Positions 26,569 to 34,681 of a DNA stretch of 64,000 nucleotides are shown one piece after another. The notes under the pieces were generated by a model. That model had not been told where the DNA came from. It saw only the letters and a list, made by a program, of their open reading frames with translations, and did not search any database. The translations under genes and the position numbers were made by a program. The stretch lies in the NCBI RefSeq assembly GCF_000515395.1, contig NZ_KI911782.1, forward strand, positions 2,104,506-2,168,505, written 5' to 3'. Every line of letters starts with the position of its first letter. Positions within the stretch are counted from its first letter, which is position 1. This DNA comes from Jiangella gansuensis DSM 44835. Its GTDB lineage: Bacteria; Actinomycetota; Actinomycetes; Jiangellales; Jiangellaceae.

Positions 26569-27386
26569 CCGTGGTGGGCGCTGGCTCCGAGCAGCGTCCG
26601 GATCTCCTGTGCCAGTGTCTCGAACGTCGCGCTGGACATGGTGGCACCGTAGTCACGCTCAGCCGGCAGGTCGACGTCGTAGATCCGCTCGATCCGGCCC
26701 GGTCGCGGTGTCATCACCACCACCCGCTGGCCGAGGTAGACGGCCTCGGCGATCGAGTGCGTGACGAGGACGACCGTGGTGCCGGTCTCGCGCCAGATGC
26801 GGTGCATCTCGACGTTCATGTGCTCGCGGGTGAGCGCGTCGAGGGCGCCGAACGGCTCGTCCATGAGCAGCACCGGCGGCTCGTGCAGCAACGCGCGGCA
26901 CAGTGCCACCCGCTGCTGCATGCCGCCGGAGAGCTCGTGCGGCAGCGCGCTCTCGAACCCGGTCAGCCCTGTCATCTCGATGAGGTGGTCGGCCCGCTCC
27001 GCGGCACGGCGCTTGTCCATGCCGCGCATCTCTGCCTGGAGCAGGATGTTCGCCCGGACGCCACGCCACTCCAGCAGTGCGGCGCGCTGGAAGGCGAAGC
27101 CGATCTCCCGCTGCGGCTCGGTGACCGGGCGGCCGAGAAGCTCCACGTCACCGTGGCTCGGCGGCACCAGCCCGGCGACGATCTTGAGCAGGGTGGATTT
27201 GCCGCACCCGGACGGCCCCACGATGCTCACGAACTCGCCGGCTCCGACCCGCAGCGACACGTCCGACAGCGCCGTCGTGCGCTTGCGCTTGGAGCTGAAC
27301 GTGCAGCTGAGGTTGCGGATGTCGATGGTGTCGGTGCCGGCGGCCGCGGCCGGTCCGGTGGTGTTCGTCGTCATGGTGTCCGACAT
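26565..27386 (-). CDS. ABC transporter ATP-binding protein (SsuB/ThiZ/TauB type)
   Basis: An ABC ATPase of the nitrate/sulfonate/taurine/thiamine-precursor class. Walker A is GPSGCGKSTLL, the Q-loop AFQRAALLEWRGV, the signature LSGGMQQRVALCRALL, Walker B LLMDEPFGALDALTRE and the switch His is in VLVTHSIAEA. The ATG at 27386 follows AGGGGA; an in-frame ATG at 27398 is possible. It is located between the binding-protein gene and the NCS1-like permease, overlapping the latter by four bases. It energises import through the permease at 28466. Confidence 0.9.
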   Translation of the reverse strand: MSDTMTTNTTGPAAAAGTDTIDIRNLSCTFSSKRKRTTALSDVSLRVGAGEFVSIVGPSGCGKSTLLKIVAGLVPPSHGDVELLGRPVTEPQREIGFAFQRAALLEWRGVRANILLQAEMRGMDKRRAAERADHLIEMTGLTGFESALPHELSGGMQQRVALCRALLHEPPVLLMDEPFGALDALTREHMNVEMHRIWRETGTTVVLVTHSIAEAVYLGQRVVVMTPRPGRIERIYDVDLPAERDYGATMSSATFETLAQEIRTLLGASAHHG

Positions 27387-27419
27387 CGTTCCCCTCATTC
27401 CGTCGCCTGCACCCGTCCG

Positions 27420-28427
27420 TCACTCCGCCGCGCCGAACGAGGAGTCCCAGTACGTCGCCGGGTCGCCCGGGTCGGACAGGTCGGCGTGCTCGGCCAGCAG
27501 GTCGATGGTCTCCTGCCACTGCTCCTCGGTGTTGACGCCCGGTGCGGCGGCCTCGTCGAGCCGCAGCAGCGCGATGCTCTGCTCCAGCTGGGCCCGCAGC
27601 ACGTCGGCCGGCGGGGTCTCGTCGGCGCCGTCCTCCATGGCGGCCGCGGCGCCGTCCAGGTCCTCGGCGGCGGCCTCCCACGACCGGGCGGTGGCGCGGA
27701 CGAACGCCTCGACCAGCTCGGGGTCCTCATCGATGGTGTTCTGGTGGGCGACGATGCCCGTGCCCAGGAGGTTCATGCCCCAGTCGGCGAAGGGCAGGGC
27801 GTCGACCTCCTGGCCGCTGATGTTCTCGATCGTGGGCGCCTGGTCGTGGTGGAACCCCTGGATGACGTCGGCGCGGCCCTCGACGAGTGCGGCGATCTTG
27901 CCGGCCGGGTCGACGTTGACCACCTCGACGTCGTCGGGGTCGACGCCGTTGATCTCCAGCCAGGCGGGGAACGTCGCGTACATGGCATCGCCGGGTGTTC
28001 CGGCGACGACCTTCCCCACCAGGTCCGCCGGCTCGCTGATGCCCTGGTCGCTGAAGAACTCCACCGACGACGGGCCGATCTGCAGGAACACGCCGACGCT
28101 CTTGACCGGCATGCCTTCGCTGATGCCGTTGAGCAGTGGCGGCGTGTCCGCCCAGCCGAAGTCGGTCTGCGACTGCGCCACCTGCTGCACTGTGGTGCCC
28201 GAGCCGTTGCCCGGCCGGATCTCCAGGTCGATGCCCTCCTCCTCGTAGATGCCCTCGGCGACGCCGTAGTAGAACGGCGCGTGCTCGCCGTAGGGCACCC
28301 AGTTGAGGGTCAGGGTCACCGGGGTGAGCTCACCGTCGCCGGTGGACGCGGTCGGGTCGTCGTCGCCGCTGCAGGCGGAGAGGACGAGAAGGGCCACCGC
28401 CGAGGTGGTCAACAGGCTGCGTCGCAT
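27420..28427 (-). CDS. ABC transporter substrate-binding lipoprotein, NMT1/THI5-like
   Basis: A 335-residue lipoprotein. The signal peptide ends in the lipobox LSAC (Cys near 19) followed by an acidic linker. The mature N-terminus LTLNWVPYGEHAPFYYGVAEGIYEEEGIDLEI is the hallmark of the NMT1/THI5-like family, which binds hydroxymethylpyrimidine-type thiamine precursors, nitrate, sulfonates or nucleobase-like ligands. GVFLQIGPSSVEFFSDQGI and the downstream helical C-lobe fit the type II fold. The substrate is not determined by sequence. The ATG lies 38 bases after the permease stop. Confidence 0.88.
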   Translation of the reverse strand: MRRSLLTTSAVALLVLSACSGDDDPTASTGDGELTPVTLTLNWVPYGEHAPFYYGVAEGIYEEEGIDLEIRPGNGSGTTVQQVAQSQTDFGWADTPPLLNGISEGMPVKSVGVFLQIGPSSVEFFSDQGISEPADLVGKVVAGTPGDAMYATFPAWLEINGVDPDDVEVVNVDPAGKIAALVEGRADVIQGFHHDQAPTIENISGQEVDALPFADWGMNLLGTGIVAHQNTIDEDPELVEAFVRATARSWEAAAEDLDGAAAAMEDGADETPPADVLRAQLEQSIALLRLDEAAAPGVNTEEQWQETIDLLAEHADLSDPGDPATYWDSSFGAAE

Positions 28428-28465
28428 GGTGCGGCACCTTTCGTGGCGGATGCGGTAGGAGGTGG

Positions 28466-29347
28466 TCAGGAGGTGGTGAGCGGTGTGCCTTGCCGCCGGC
28501 TGGCATGCCAGGGGATGAGCAGTGCTTCGGCCGCCTCGACGAGGACGAACAGGATGACGCCGAGGGCGGACATGAGTATCAGGTCGGCGAACAGTAGTGC
28601 GGAGTTGAGATTGCCGCTGGCCAGCAGCAGGACGTAGCCGAGGCCCTCGTCCGCGCCGACGAACTCGCCGACGACGGCGCCGACGACGGCCAGCGTCACC
28701 GCCACTTTCAGGCCGGACATCAGGTGGGGCAGCGCACCCGGGAACCTGATCTTGCGGAACGTCTTCCAGCGGCTGGCGCCCATGGTGGCGGAGAGGTCCA
28801 GCAGCTCCGGGTCGGTGGAGCGCAGCCCGGCCACGCCGGACACGACCACCGGGAAGAACGCGATCAGGACGGCCAGGATCACCTTCGGCGTCGGCCCGAA
28901 GCCGAACCACACGACGAGGATCGGCGCGATGGCGATCTTGGGGATGACCTGGGCGAACAGGATCAGCGGGTAGAGCGCCTTCTCCAGCGTGGGTGAGTAG
29001 ACGATGAGCACGGCGGCCAGCATTCCGAGCGCCGCCGCGAGGATGAAGCCGATCACCGTCTCGTACGCGGTGACCCAGGTGTGCCCGGCGAGCATCCCCC
29101 AGTCCTCGATCAGCGTCGACCAGACGTCGCCCGGCGCGGGGACGAGGTAGGCCGGGAAGACCTCCGCAACGGTGATGATCCACCACGCGAGGACCAGGAG
29201 CACCAACAGGAGGGCGGGGCGCCAGGCGGCCGAGAGCAGCTGCCTGGTCCGCTCGGCCACTTGGCGGCCCAGCTCGGGGCGCCTTTCGCCGTCGTCGTCG
29301 GGTGTGGTGCCCGGCGTGGTCACGGGCTGGGCGGCGACGTCAGGCAT
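28466..29347 (-). CDS. ABC transporter permease (SsuC/TauC/ThiX type)
   Basis: A 293-residue BPD_transp_1 family permease with about six membrane segments. The coupling loop DLSATMGASRWKTFRKIRFPGALPHLMSGLKVAV is the EAA-type motif. The N-terminal 45 residues are hydrophilic and acidic. The ATG at 29347 has GGGAG just upstream; a TTG at 29386 would only lengthen the tail. It is the first gene of the operon permease, binding protein, ATPase, NCS1-like carrier. A LacI-like operator lies at 29403-29416, 56 bases ahead. Confidence 0.9.
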   Translation of the reverse strand: MPDVAAQPVTTPGTTPDDDGERRPELGRQVAERTRQLLSAAWRPALLLVLLVLAWWIITVAEVFPAYLVPAPGDVWSTLIEDWGMLAGHTWVTAYETVIGFILAAALGMLAAVLIVYSPTLEKALYPLILFAQVIPKIAIAPILVVWFGFGPTPKVILAVLIAFFPVVVSGVAGLRSTDPELLDLSATMGASRWKTFRKIRFPGALPHLMSGLKVAVTLAVVGAVVGEFVGADEGLGYVLLLASGNLNSALLFADLILMSALGVILFVLVEAAEALLIPWHASRRQGTPLTTS

Positions 29348-29402
29348 CGGCGCTCCCGTCCGTGCGGCGGGTCGTAGGAATGGCAAACATGGCGCCTCCA
29401 GC

Positions 29403-29416
29403 GGAAAACGCTTTCC
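29403..29416. promoter_or_regulatory. LacI-family operator-like palindrome upstream of the ABC operon
   Basis: GGAAAACGCTTTCC is close to the perfect LacI-family operator GGAAAGCGCTTTCC, with one asymmetric base pair. It lies 56 bases before the permease start. It matches the site at 25301-25314 at 12 of 14 positions, implying a shared regulator encoded outside this window. Confidence 0.65.
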
Positions 29417-29501
29417 TCGTGGTGGGCGACGTTACCCGGCCGTCGGCGGGACGGTCAAGAGTCCGGCGCAGGTCGGCAGTGCGGTGCCGCCACGACCCGG
29501 G

Positions 29502-30014
29502 TCACGGGGCGGGCGGTGCCGACCGTTGGGGGACCGGCGGGCCGAACCGGCGCCGGATGGCCTCGCGCAGCCGCACGCGGGAACGGTCGGCGATGGCCAC
29601 CGTGGCCAACGCGCCGGTGACCCCGACGACCAGCGCGGCCACCGCCCGCAGCTCGTCGGGCATGCGGGACAACGGGCCCCAGCCGTCGAAGGTCGCGAGC
29701 GTGACGAGGCCGGTGACGACGGCGGCGGTGACGAGCCCGCCGCGGCGTGGGCGGGGCATCTCCGGTGGCGGCTGGCCCTCCCAGCCGATCAGGACGCCCA
29801 TGGCGGCCAGGGACAGCCCGAGCACGCTACCGACGCCGCCCCAGTCGGCGATGGCCATGATCGCCCCGGCGGTGCCGAACCCGCGAGCGGGAAGCCCAGC
29901 GGGATCGCGTCGGGTGGCCGGCAGCCAGGCGATCGAGCAACTGATGCCGATCAGCAGGACGACGCCGGCCATGACGAGGCGGAGGCTGTGGTCGGCGTCG
30001 AACATATGCCTCAT
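29502..30014 (-). CDS. Hypothetical membrane protein
   Basis: A 170-residue protein that I do not recognise. It has about four hydrophobic segments: LVMAGVVLLIGISCSIAWL, AGAIMAIADWGGVGSVLGLSLAAMGVLIG, GGLVTAAVVTGLVTLATF and AVAALVVGVTGALATVAI (each approximate). The C-terminus is basic then proline-rich. Start may be the ATG at 30014 or at 30005 (MFDADHS). It is divergent from the LigB-like gene with only 56 bases between. Coding potential is supported by the membrane topology and third-position GC bias; function unknown. Confidence 0.65.
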   Translation of the reverse strand: MRHMFDADHSLRLVMAGVVLLIGISCSIAWLPATRRDPAGLPARGFGTAGAIMAIADWGGVGSVLGLSLAAMGVLIGWEGQPPPEMPRPRRGGLVTAAVVTGLVTLATFDGWGPLSRMPDELRAVAALVVGVTGALATVAIADRSRVRLREAIRRRFGPPVPQRSAPPAP

Positions 30015-30070
30015 ATTCGACCACGTTCCGCCGCCTGTGACGAGCCGGAGCGGCGCGTAGTCTGAGCGAT

Positions 30071-30808
30071 GTGCTGATCTCCGCGGCCATCTGCCCGCAT
30101 CCGCCGCTGCTGGTGGCTGGCGTCGGGCCGGCGTCCGACCCCCAGCTGGACCGTCTGCGGCAGGCCTGTTGGACCGCGGTCGACGAGCTGCGCGCCGGCA
30201 GCCCCGACGCTCTGGTCGTCATCGGTTCCGGGGTCACGACCACCCACGACGCGCCACGTTCCGGCACGCTGGCGCCCTATGGCGTCGACCGGGCGGTCGC
30301 GCTGCCGGGCGCAGAGGGCTCCGGCACCACCGGCTCCGGCGGCTCCGGCCGCTCCAGCGCGGAGCTGCCGCTGTCGTTGTGCGTCGGCGCCTGGCTGCTG
30401 GAGCGGGACGGGTGGGACGGCGCGGTGCACGCGGCGACGGTGGCCGGCGACGGAGCGGAGTCCGACTGTGTCGAGCTGGGGGAGCGGCTGGCCGGGCTGG
30501 CCGACCGGGTCGCTCTGCTGGTGATGGCCGACGGGTCCGCGTCGCGGGCCGACACGTCACCCGCCGCGGTGCGCGAGCGGTCGGCCCGGTTCGATGCCGC
30601 GATGGCGCGGGCGGTGCGCGACGGGGACCCCCAACAGGTGCTCGCACTGGACGGCCAGCTCGGCGCGGAGGTCGGATCGAGTGGAGTGAACCCGCTGCGG
30701 GTCCTGGCCGGTGCGGCTGAGGACGCGGTGTTCGACGCCGACGTCCTCTATGACGACGCACCCTATGGCGTGGGTTACGTGGTAGGGGTGTGGGAGCGGC
30801 ACGGCTGA
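30071..30808 (+). CDS. Class III extradiol dioxygenase subunit B-like (LigB fold) protein
   Basis: A 245-residue protein starting MLISAAICPHPPLLVAGVG, the signature of the LigB-like domain used by class III ring-cleavage dioxygenases and by MEMO-type proteins. The conserved N-terminal CPHPP histidine and the VVIGSGVTTTHDAP segment are present, but the protein is smaller than catalytic dioxygenases. Similar genes lie beside miaA in streptomycetes, from memory. Here miaA is 11 kb further on, after the betaine cassette. The GTG start at 30071 is used. Function unknown; a real ring-cleavage activity is doubtful. Confidence 0.8.
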   Translation: MLISAAICPHPPLLVAGVGPASDPQLDRLRQACWTAVDELRAGSPDALVVIGSGVTTTHDAPRSGTLAPYGVDRAVALPGAEGSGTTGSGGSGRSSAELPLSLCVGAWLLERDGWDGAVHAATVAGDGAESDCVELGERLAGLADRVALLVMADGSASRADTSPAAVRERSARFDAAMARAVRDGDPQQVLALDGQLGAEVGSSGVNPLRVLAGAAEDAVFDADVLYDDAPYGVGYVVGVWERHG

Positions 30809-30844
30809 ACCGGTCGCCGCTCCCACGGTGATGCCCCTGGCGCG

Positions 30845-31051
30845 TCAGGCCGGGTTGTCCCGGTCCTTGTCGCCGTCCAGGCCGTCGAGGAAATCGCGGG
30901 CCTTGTCGTCAGCGGTCTCCAGGTGCTCGCTGTACTTGCCGCCGGTCTTGTCGTCGATGAAGTCGGTCGCCTTGTCCACGCCGTCGCCGACCTTGTCGGC
31001 GTTGCCGGACACCGCGTCGGTGATCTTGTTCTTGATCTCGTCGAAGCCCAT
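30845..31051 (-). CDS. MT0933-type antitoxin-like small protein
   Basis: A 68-residue hydrophilic protein, MGFDEIKNKITDAV followed by charged helical repeats (GNADKVGDGVDKATDFIDDKTGGKY). It fits the MT0933_antitox family, annotated as antitoxins but often found without a toxin, as here. Such proteins may be stress-related helical proteins. The ATG at 31051 has GAGGGGAAG about nine bases upstream; a GTG at 31060 is less likely. It is convergent with the LigB-like gene. No toxin gene is adjacent. Confidence 0.8.
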   Translation of the reverse strand: MGFDEIKNKITDAVSGNADKVGDGVDKATDFIDDKTGGKYSEHLETADDKARDFLDGLDGDKDRDNPA

Positions 31052-31320
31052 CTTGCGCACTTCCCCTCGTTGACGATGGGGCCGCGGCCGCCTGGTGCGG
31101 CTCGACCAGCACCCACGGCCTTCATACCCCGCTCGGGTGACGCCCGCAACGCGTTCGGAGATTCTCGTGGCCGGACCGCTGCGCGGTCAGATCGACAGTG
31201 GAATGGCACCGAGGCAATGTTGGGTAACAAACCAACCATACAGCACGTCTTCGTCGGCGGATTTGCACCCCCGCGACTCCAGTGATCTTCAGCGGCGAAT
31301 TCGCGATAACTGTCCATGAA

Positions 31321-31336
31321 TCCGCTGGTCAGCGGA
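31321..31336. promoter_or_regulatory. 16-bp palindrome upstream of the betaine operon promoter
   Basis: TCCGCTGGTCAGCGGA consists of arms TCCGCTG and CAGCGGA around GT. It lies 16 bases upstream of the candidate -35 element, a normal place for an activator or repressor site. The binding protein is unknown. Confidence 0.45.
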
Positions 31337-31352
31337 GAAAATTGTCTGGATC

Positions 31353-31381
31353 TTGCCATATCGATTCGAACCCCCTAACTT
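31353..31381 (+). promoter_or_regulatory. Candidate promoter of the betaine/AdoMet-cycle operon
   Basis: TTGCCA (31353-31358), a 17-base spacer, and TAACTT (31376-31381). Spacing and -10 fit a vegetative promoter. It would give a leader of about 220 bases before the ATG at 31611. Confidence 0.5.
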
Positions 31382-31610
31382 GGATGCAGGCACGGCGGCC
31401 CGTACCGGTGTAATGGCGCCGATCCGTGCCGCTGCTGGGCCCCAGCGAGTCGTCGACGATTGTCGGGCGATGTGCGGGTGTGTGAGACACCTGCTGCGCC
31501 GTGCGCTTGATCTGCGGATTTCCGACGTGTTGGCGGGCCGAGGCCGGCGCAATGGCGCGCTGGCGCAGTCGCGAGAATTGTGCCGCTCGAGAAACTGGTG
31601 GGAGTTTTGC

Positions 31611-33305
31611 ATGCCCGAAAGTGACCAGATCGGCGTCCGACAGAATACCGAGAACGCGGAGCAGGCCGGGTCATCGCCCGGCCAGGACTTCGGCACGAAC
31701 CCGCTCGAAGTCCGTACCACTGATCATTACACAGCTGAATACGTCACCAGCTTCGTCGAGAAATGGGACGAGCTGATCGACTGGAAGAGGCGCTACGAGA
31801 GCGAGGGCAGTTTCTTCATCGATCAGCTCCGGGCGCGGGGCGTCCGGAAGGTCCTGGACGTGGCCACCGGCACCGGGTTCCATTCGGTGCGGCTGCTGGA
31901 AGAAGGCTTCGAGACGGTCAGCGCGGACGGCAGCCCGGAGATGCTGGCCAAGGCGTTCGCCAACGGCCTGTCCCACGGTGGGCACATCCTGCGGGTGGTG
32001 AACGCGGACTGGCGGTGGCTGAACCGTGACGTCCACGGGGAGTACGACGCGATCGTGTGCCTCGGCAACTCGTTCACGCACCTGTTCTCCGAGCGGGACA
32101 GGCGCAAGGCGCTGGCTGAGTTCTACGCCATGCTCAAGCACGACGGCGTCCTGATCCTGGATCAGCGCAACTACGACGCCATCCTCGACGACGGCTTCTC
32201 CAGCAAGCACACGTACTACTACTGCGGTGAGGACGTCTCGGCCGAGCCCGAGCACATCGACGACGGCCTGGCGCGATTCCGCTACCGGTTCTCGGACGGG
32301 TCCGAGTACCACCTGAACATGTTCCCGCTGCGCAAGGACTACGTCCGCCGGCTGATGCGCGAGGTCGGATTCCAGAAGGTCGAGACGTACGGGGATTTCC
32401 AGCAGACCTACGCCGACGAGAAGCCGGACTTCTACATCCACGTCGCCGAGAAGCATTACCTTCCCGATGACGAACTCGCGGAGATGTACTCGACGGCGGT
32501 GCACACCGCCCGCGACTACTACAACTCCTCCGACGCGGACAACTTCTACGCCACCGTGTGGGGTGGCGAGGACATCCACGTCGGCACCTACGCCGACGCC
32601 GCCGAGGACATCGCGACAGCGAGCCGGCGGACCGTGTCGTCGATGGCTGAGCTGGTCGACATCGGCCCCGACACCCGTGTTCTGGACGTCGGCGCCGGCT
32701 TCGGCGGTGCTGCCCGGTACCTGGCGAAGACCTACGGCTGCAAGGTCACCTGCCTGAACCTGAGCGAGATCGAGAACCAGCGCAACCGTGCGCTGAACCG
32801 CGAACAGGGCGTCGACGGCCTCGTCGACGTCATCGACGGGTCGTTCGAGGACCTGCCGTTCGAGGACCGTTCGTTCGACCTGGTGTGGTCCCAGGACGCG
32901 TTCCTGCACAGCGGCGATCGCGGCCGGGTACTCGACGAGGCCGTCCGTGTGCTCACGCCCGGTGGTGCCCTCGTCTTCACCGACCCGATGAGTGCGGACG
33001 GCGCGCCGCCGGAGGCGCTCACACCCATCCTGCGGCGCCTGCACCTGGAGTCCATGGCATCGCCGGAGTACTACAGGGGTGAACTGGCCCGCCTCGGCAT
33101 GAAGGACGTGGAGTTCCACGAGCGCGCGTCCGACCTCGCCCGGCATTACCAGCGGGTTCTCGAGGAGACGGACCGCCGCGCGGGCGACCTGCGTGGCCTG
33201 GTCAGCGACGAGTACCTCACCCGGATGAAGGCCGGACTCCAGCGCTGGGTCGACGGAGGCCGTGCCGGGCACCTGACCTGGGGCATCTTCACCGCGCGAG
33301 TGTGA
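31611..33305 (+). CDS. Fused glycine/sarcosine and sarcosine/dimethylglycine N-methyltransferase (betaine synthesis)
   Basis: A 564-residue fusion of two AdoMet-dependent methyltransferase domains. The first (about 30-290) has motif I VLDVATGTGFHSVRLL and resembles glycine sarcosine N-methyltransferase (GSMT); the second (about 310-564) has motif I VLDVGAGFGGAARYL near residue 360 and resembles sarcosine dimethylglycine N-methyltransferase (SDMT). Together they convert glycine to glycine betaine using three AdoMet. Separate enzymes occur in Ectothiorhodospira; a fused form is known from Actinopolyspora halophila. The ATG at 31611 has GGGAG eight bases upstream; the frame extends further but without similarity. 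Cytoplasmic. First gene of a six-gene cassette that recycles the SAH it produces. Confidence 0.93.
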   Translation: MPESDQIGVRQNTENAEQAGSSPGQDFGTNPLEVRTTDHYTAEYVTSFVEKWDELIDWKRRYESEGSFFIDQLRARGVRKVLDVATGTGFHSVRLLEEGFETVSADGSPEMLAKAFANGLSHGGHILRVVNADWRWLNRDVHGEYDAIVCLGNSFTHLFSERDRRKALAEFYAMLKHDGVLILDQRNYDAILDDGFSSKHTYYYCGEDVSAEPEHIDDGLARFRYRFSDGSEYHLNMFPLRKDYVRRLMREVGFQKVETYGDFQQTYADEKPDFYIHVAEKHYLPDDELAEMYSTAVHTARDYYNSSDADNFYATVWGGEDIHVGTYADAAEDIATASRRTVSSMAELVDIGPDTRVLDVGAGFGGAARYLAKTYGCKVTCLNLSEIENQRNRALNREQGVDGLVDVIDGSFEDLPFEDRSFDLVWSQDAFLHSGDRGRVLDEAVRVLTPGGALVFTDPMSADGAPPEALTPILRRLHLESMASPEYYRGELARLGMKDVEFHERASDLARHYQRVLEETDRRAGDLRGLVSDEYLTRMKAGLQRWVDGGRAGHLTWGIFTARV

Positions 33306-33443
33306 TCCCCGCCGCCACCGCCGCCATACCCCCGCCGTACCCCTGTTGAATCCCGCCGCGACGTCGCGCCTGCCGCGTGGCGACGCCTGCCTGTGACCGC
33401 ATGCCCGCCTTCGCGCGGCGACGATGTGAGGAAGTGCTGAGAG

Positions 33444-34640
33444 ATGACTTTTCGACGTCTGTTCACGAGTGAATCGGTGACCGAGGGCCATCCCGACAAG
33501 ATGGCGGATGCGATCAGCGACTCCATCCTGGACGCGATGCTGGCGCAGGACGCTCGCTCGCGGGTCGCCGTGGAGACGCTGATCACCACGGGCCAGGTGC
33601 ACGTTGCCGGCGAGGTCACCACCAGCAGCTACGTCGACATCCCCGCGATCGTGCGGGACCGGATCCTCGAGATCGGCTACGACTCGTCGGTCAAGGGTTT
33701 CGACGGCGAGTCCTGCGGCGTGAACGTCGCGATCGACGCGCAGTCCGCCGACATCGCCCAGGGCGTGGACACCGCGCACGAGGCGCGGGTCGAGGGCGCC
33801 ACGGACGAGATCGACGGTCAGGGCGCGGGCGACCAGGGGCTGATGTTCGGCTACGCGTGCTCGGACACTCCCGAGCTGATGCCGCTGCCCATCGCGCTGG
33901 CGCACCGGCTCTCGCGGCGGCTGACGGCCGTCCGCAAGGAGGGCGCACTGCCCTACCTGCGCCCGGACGGCAAGACCCAGGTGACGGTGGAGTACGAGGA
34001 CGAGCGGGCGGTGCGCCTGGACACCGTCGTCGTGTCCAGCCAGCACGCCGCCGACATCGACCTGGAGCGGATGCTCGCCGTGGACATCCGGGAGCAGGTG
34101 ATGGCGCCGGTGCTGAAGGATGTCGACCTCGACGTCGCAGACGCCCGGCTGCTGGTCAACCCGACCGGCCGGTTCGTGGTGGGTGGCCCGGTCGGAGACG
34201 CGGGCCTGACCGGCCGGAAGATCATCGTCGACACCTACGGCGGGATGGCGCGCCACGGCGGCGGCGCCTTCTCCGGCAAGGACCCGTCGAAGGTGGACCG
34301 CTCGGCCGCGTACGCGATGCGCTGGGTGGCGAAGAACGCCGTGGCGGCCGGGCTGGCCGCTCGCATCGAGGTGCAGGTGGCCTACGCCATCGGCAAGGCG
34401 GCACCGGTGGGCCTGTTCGTGGAGACGTTCGGCACCGAGGCGGTGGACCCGGCGAAGATCCAGCTGGCCATCGAGGAGGTGTTCGACCTGCGTCCGGCGG
34501 CGATCATCCGCGACCTCGATCTGCTGCGACCGATCTACGCGCAGACGGCGTCGTACGGGCACTTCGGCCGCGCCGACCTCGACCTGCCGTGGGAGCGGAC
34601 GAACCGGGTGGACGAGCTGCGGGTGGCGGCTCGGCTCTGA
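33444..34640 (+). CDS. metK: S-adenosylmethionine synthetase
   Basis: A 398-residue AdoMet synthase (methionine + ATP). The N-terminal domain has [20 protein letters not shown], the central domain [13 protein letters not shown], and the C-terminal domain [20 protein letters not shown], all catalytic or ATP-binding signatures. The ATG at 33444 follows GTGAGGAAGTGCTGAGAG. It lies 138 bases after the methyltransferase; that gap contains a 12-bp palindrome CGCGACGTCGCG (33357-33368). As part of this cassette it would supply AdoMet specifically for betaine synthesis, and a housekeeping metK is expected elsewhere in the genome. Confidence 0.96.
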   Translation: MTFRRLFTSESVTEGHPDKMADAISDSILDAMLAQDARSRVAVETLITTGQVHVAGEVTTSSYVDIPAIVRDRILEIGYDSSVKGFDGESCGVNVAIDAQSADIAQGVDTAHEARVEGATDEIDGQGAGDQGLMFGYACSDTPELMPLPIALAHRLSRRLTAVRKEGALPYLRPDGKTQVTVEYEDERAVRLDTVVVSSQHAADIDLERMLAVDIREQVMAPVLKDVDLDVADARLLVNPTGRFVVGGPVGDAGLTGRKIIVDTYGGMARHGGGAFSGKDPSKVDRSAAYAMRWVAKNAVAAGLAARIEVQVAYAIGKAAPVGLFVETFGTEAVDPAKIQLAIEEVFDLRPAAIIRDLDLLRPIYAQTASYGHFGRADLDLPWERTNRVDELRVAARL

Positions 34641-34681
34641 CCCCGCAGTCCGACCCGTTCCCACCAGCCGAGGAGACTTCC

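Larger units (their letters stand above)
31052..31610. other. Long intergenic region in front of the betaine/AdoMet-cycle operon
   Basis: About 559 bases with lower GC than the genes around and no credible gene. It holds a 16-bp palindrome (31321-31336), a promoter-like pair (31353-31381) and a leader of roughly 220 bases with several short inverted repeats, for example GGTGT/ACACC near 31474-31488. The reading frame that extends upstream from the methyltransferase into this region has no family similarity. I looked for glycine, SAM, SAH and ydaO riboswitch core motifs and did not recognise any. Confidence 0.5.

Noticed and set aside
30845..31051. Toxin-antitoxin module
   Set aside because: The antitoxin-like protein is alone; neighbouring genes are a LigB-like protein and a noncoding region, with no toxin frame overlapping or adjacent.
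31353..31610. Upstream extension of the betaine methyltransferase reading frame
   Set aside because: The extension starts at a TTG, has no similarity to GSMT N-termini, overlaps the candidate promoter, and the ATG at 31611 has a good ribosome-binding site.
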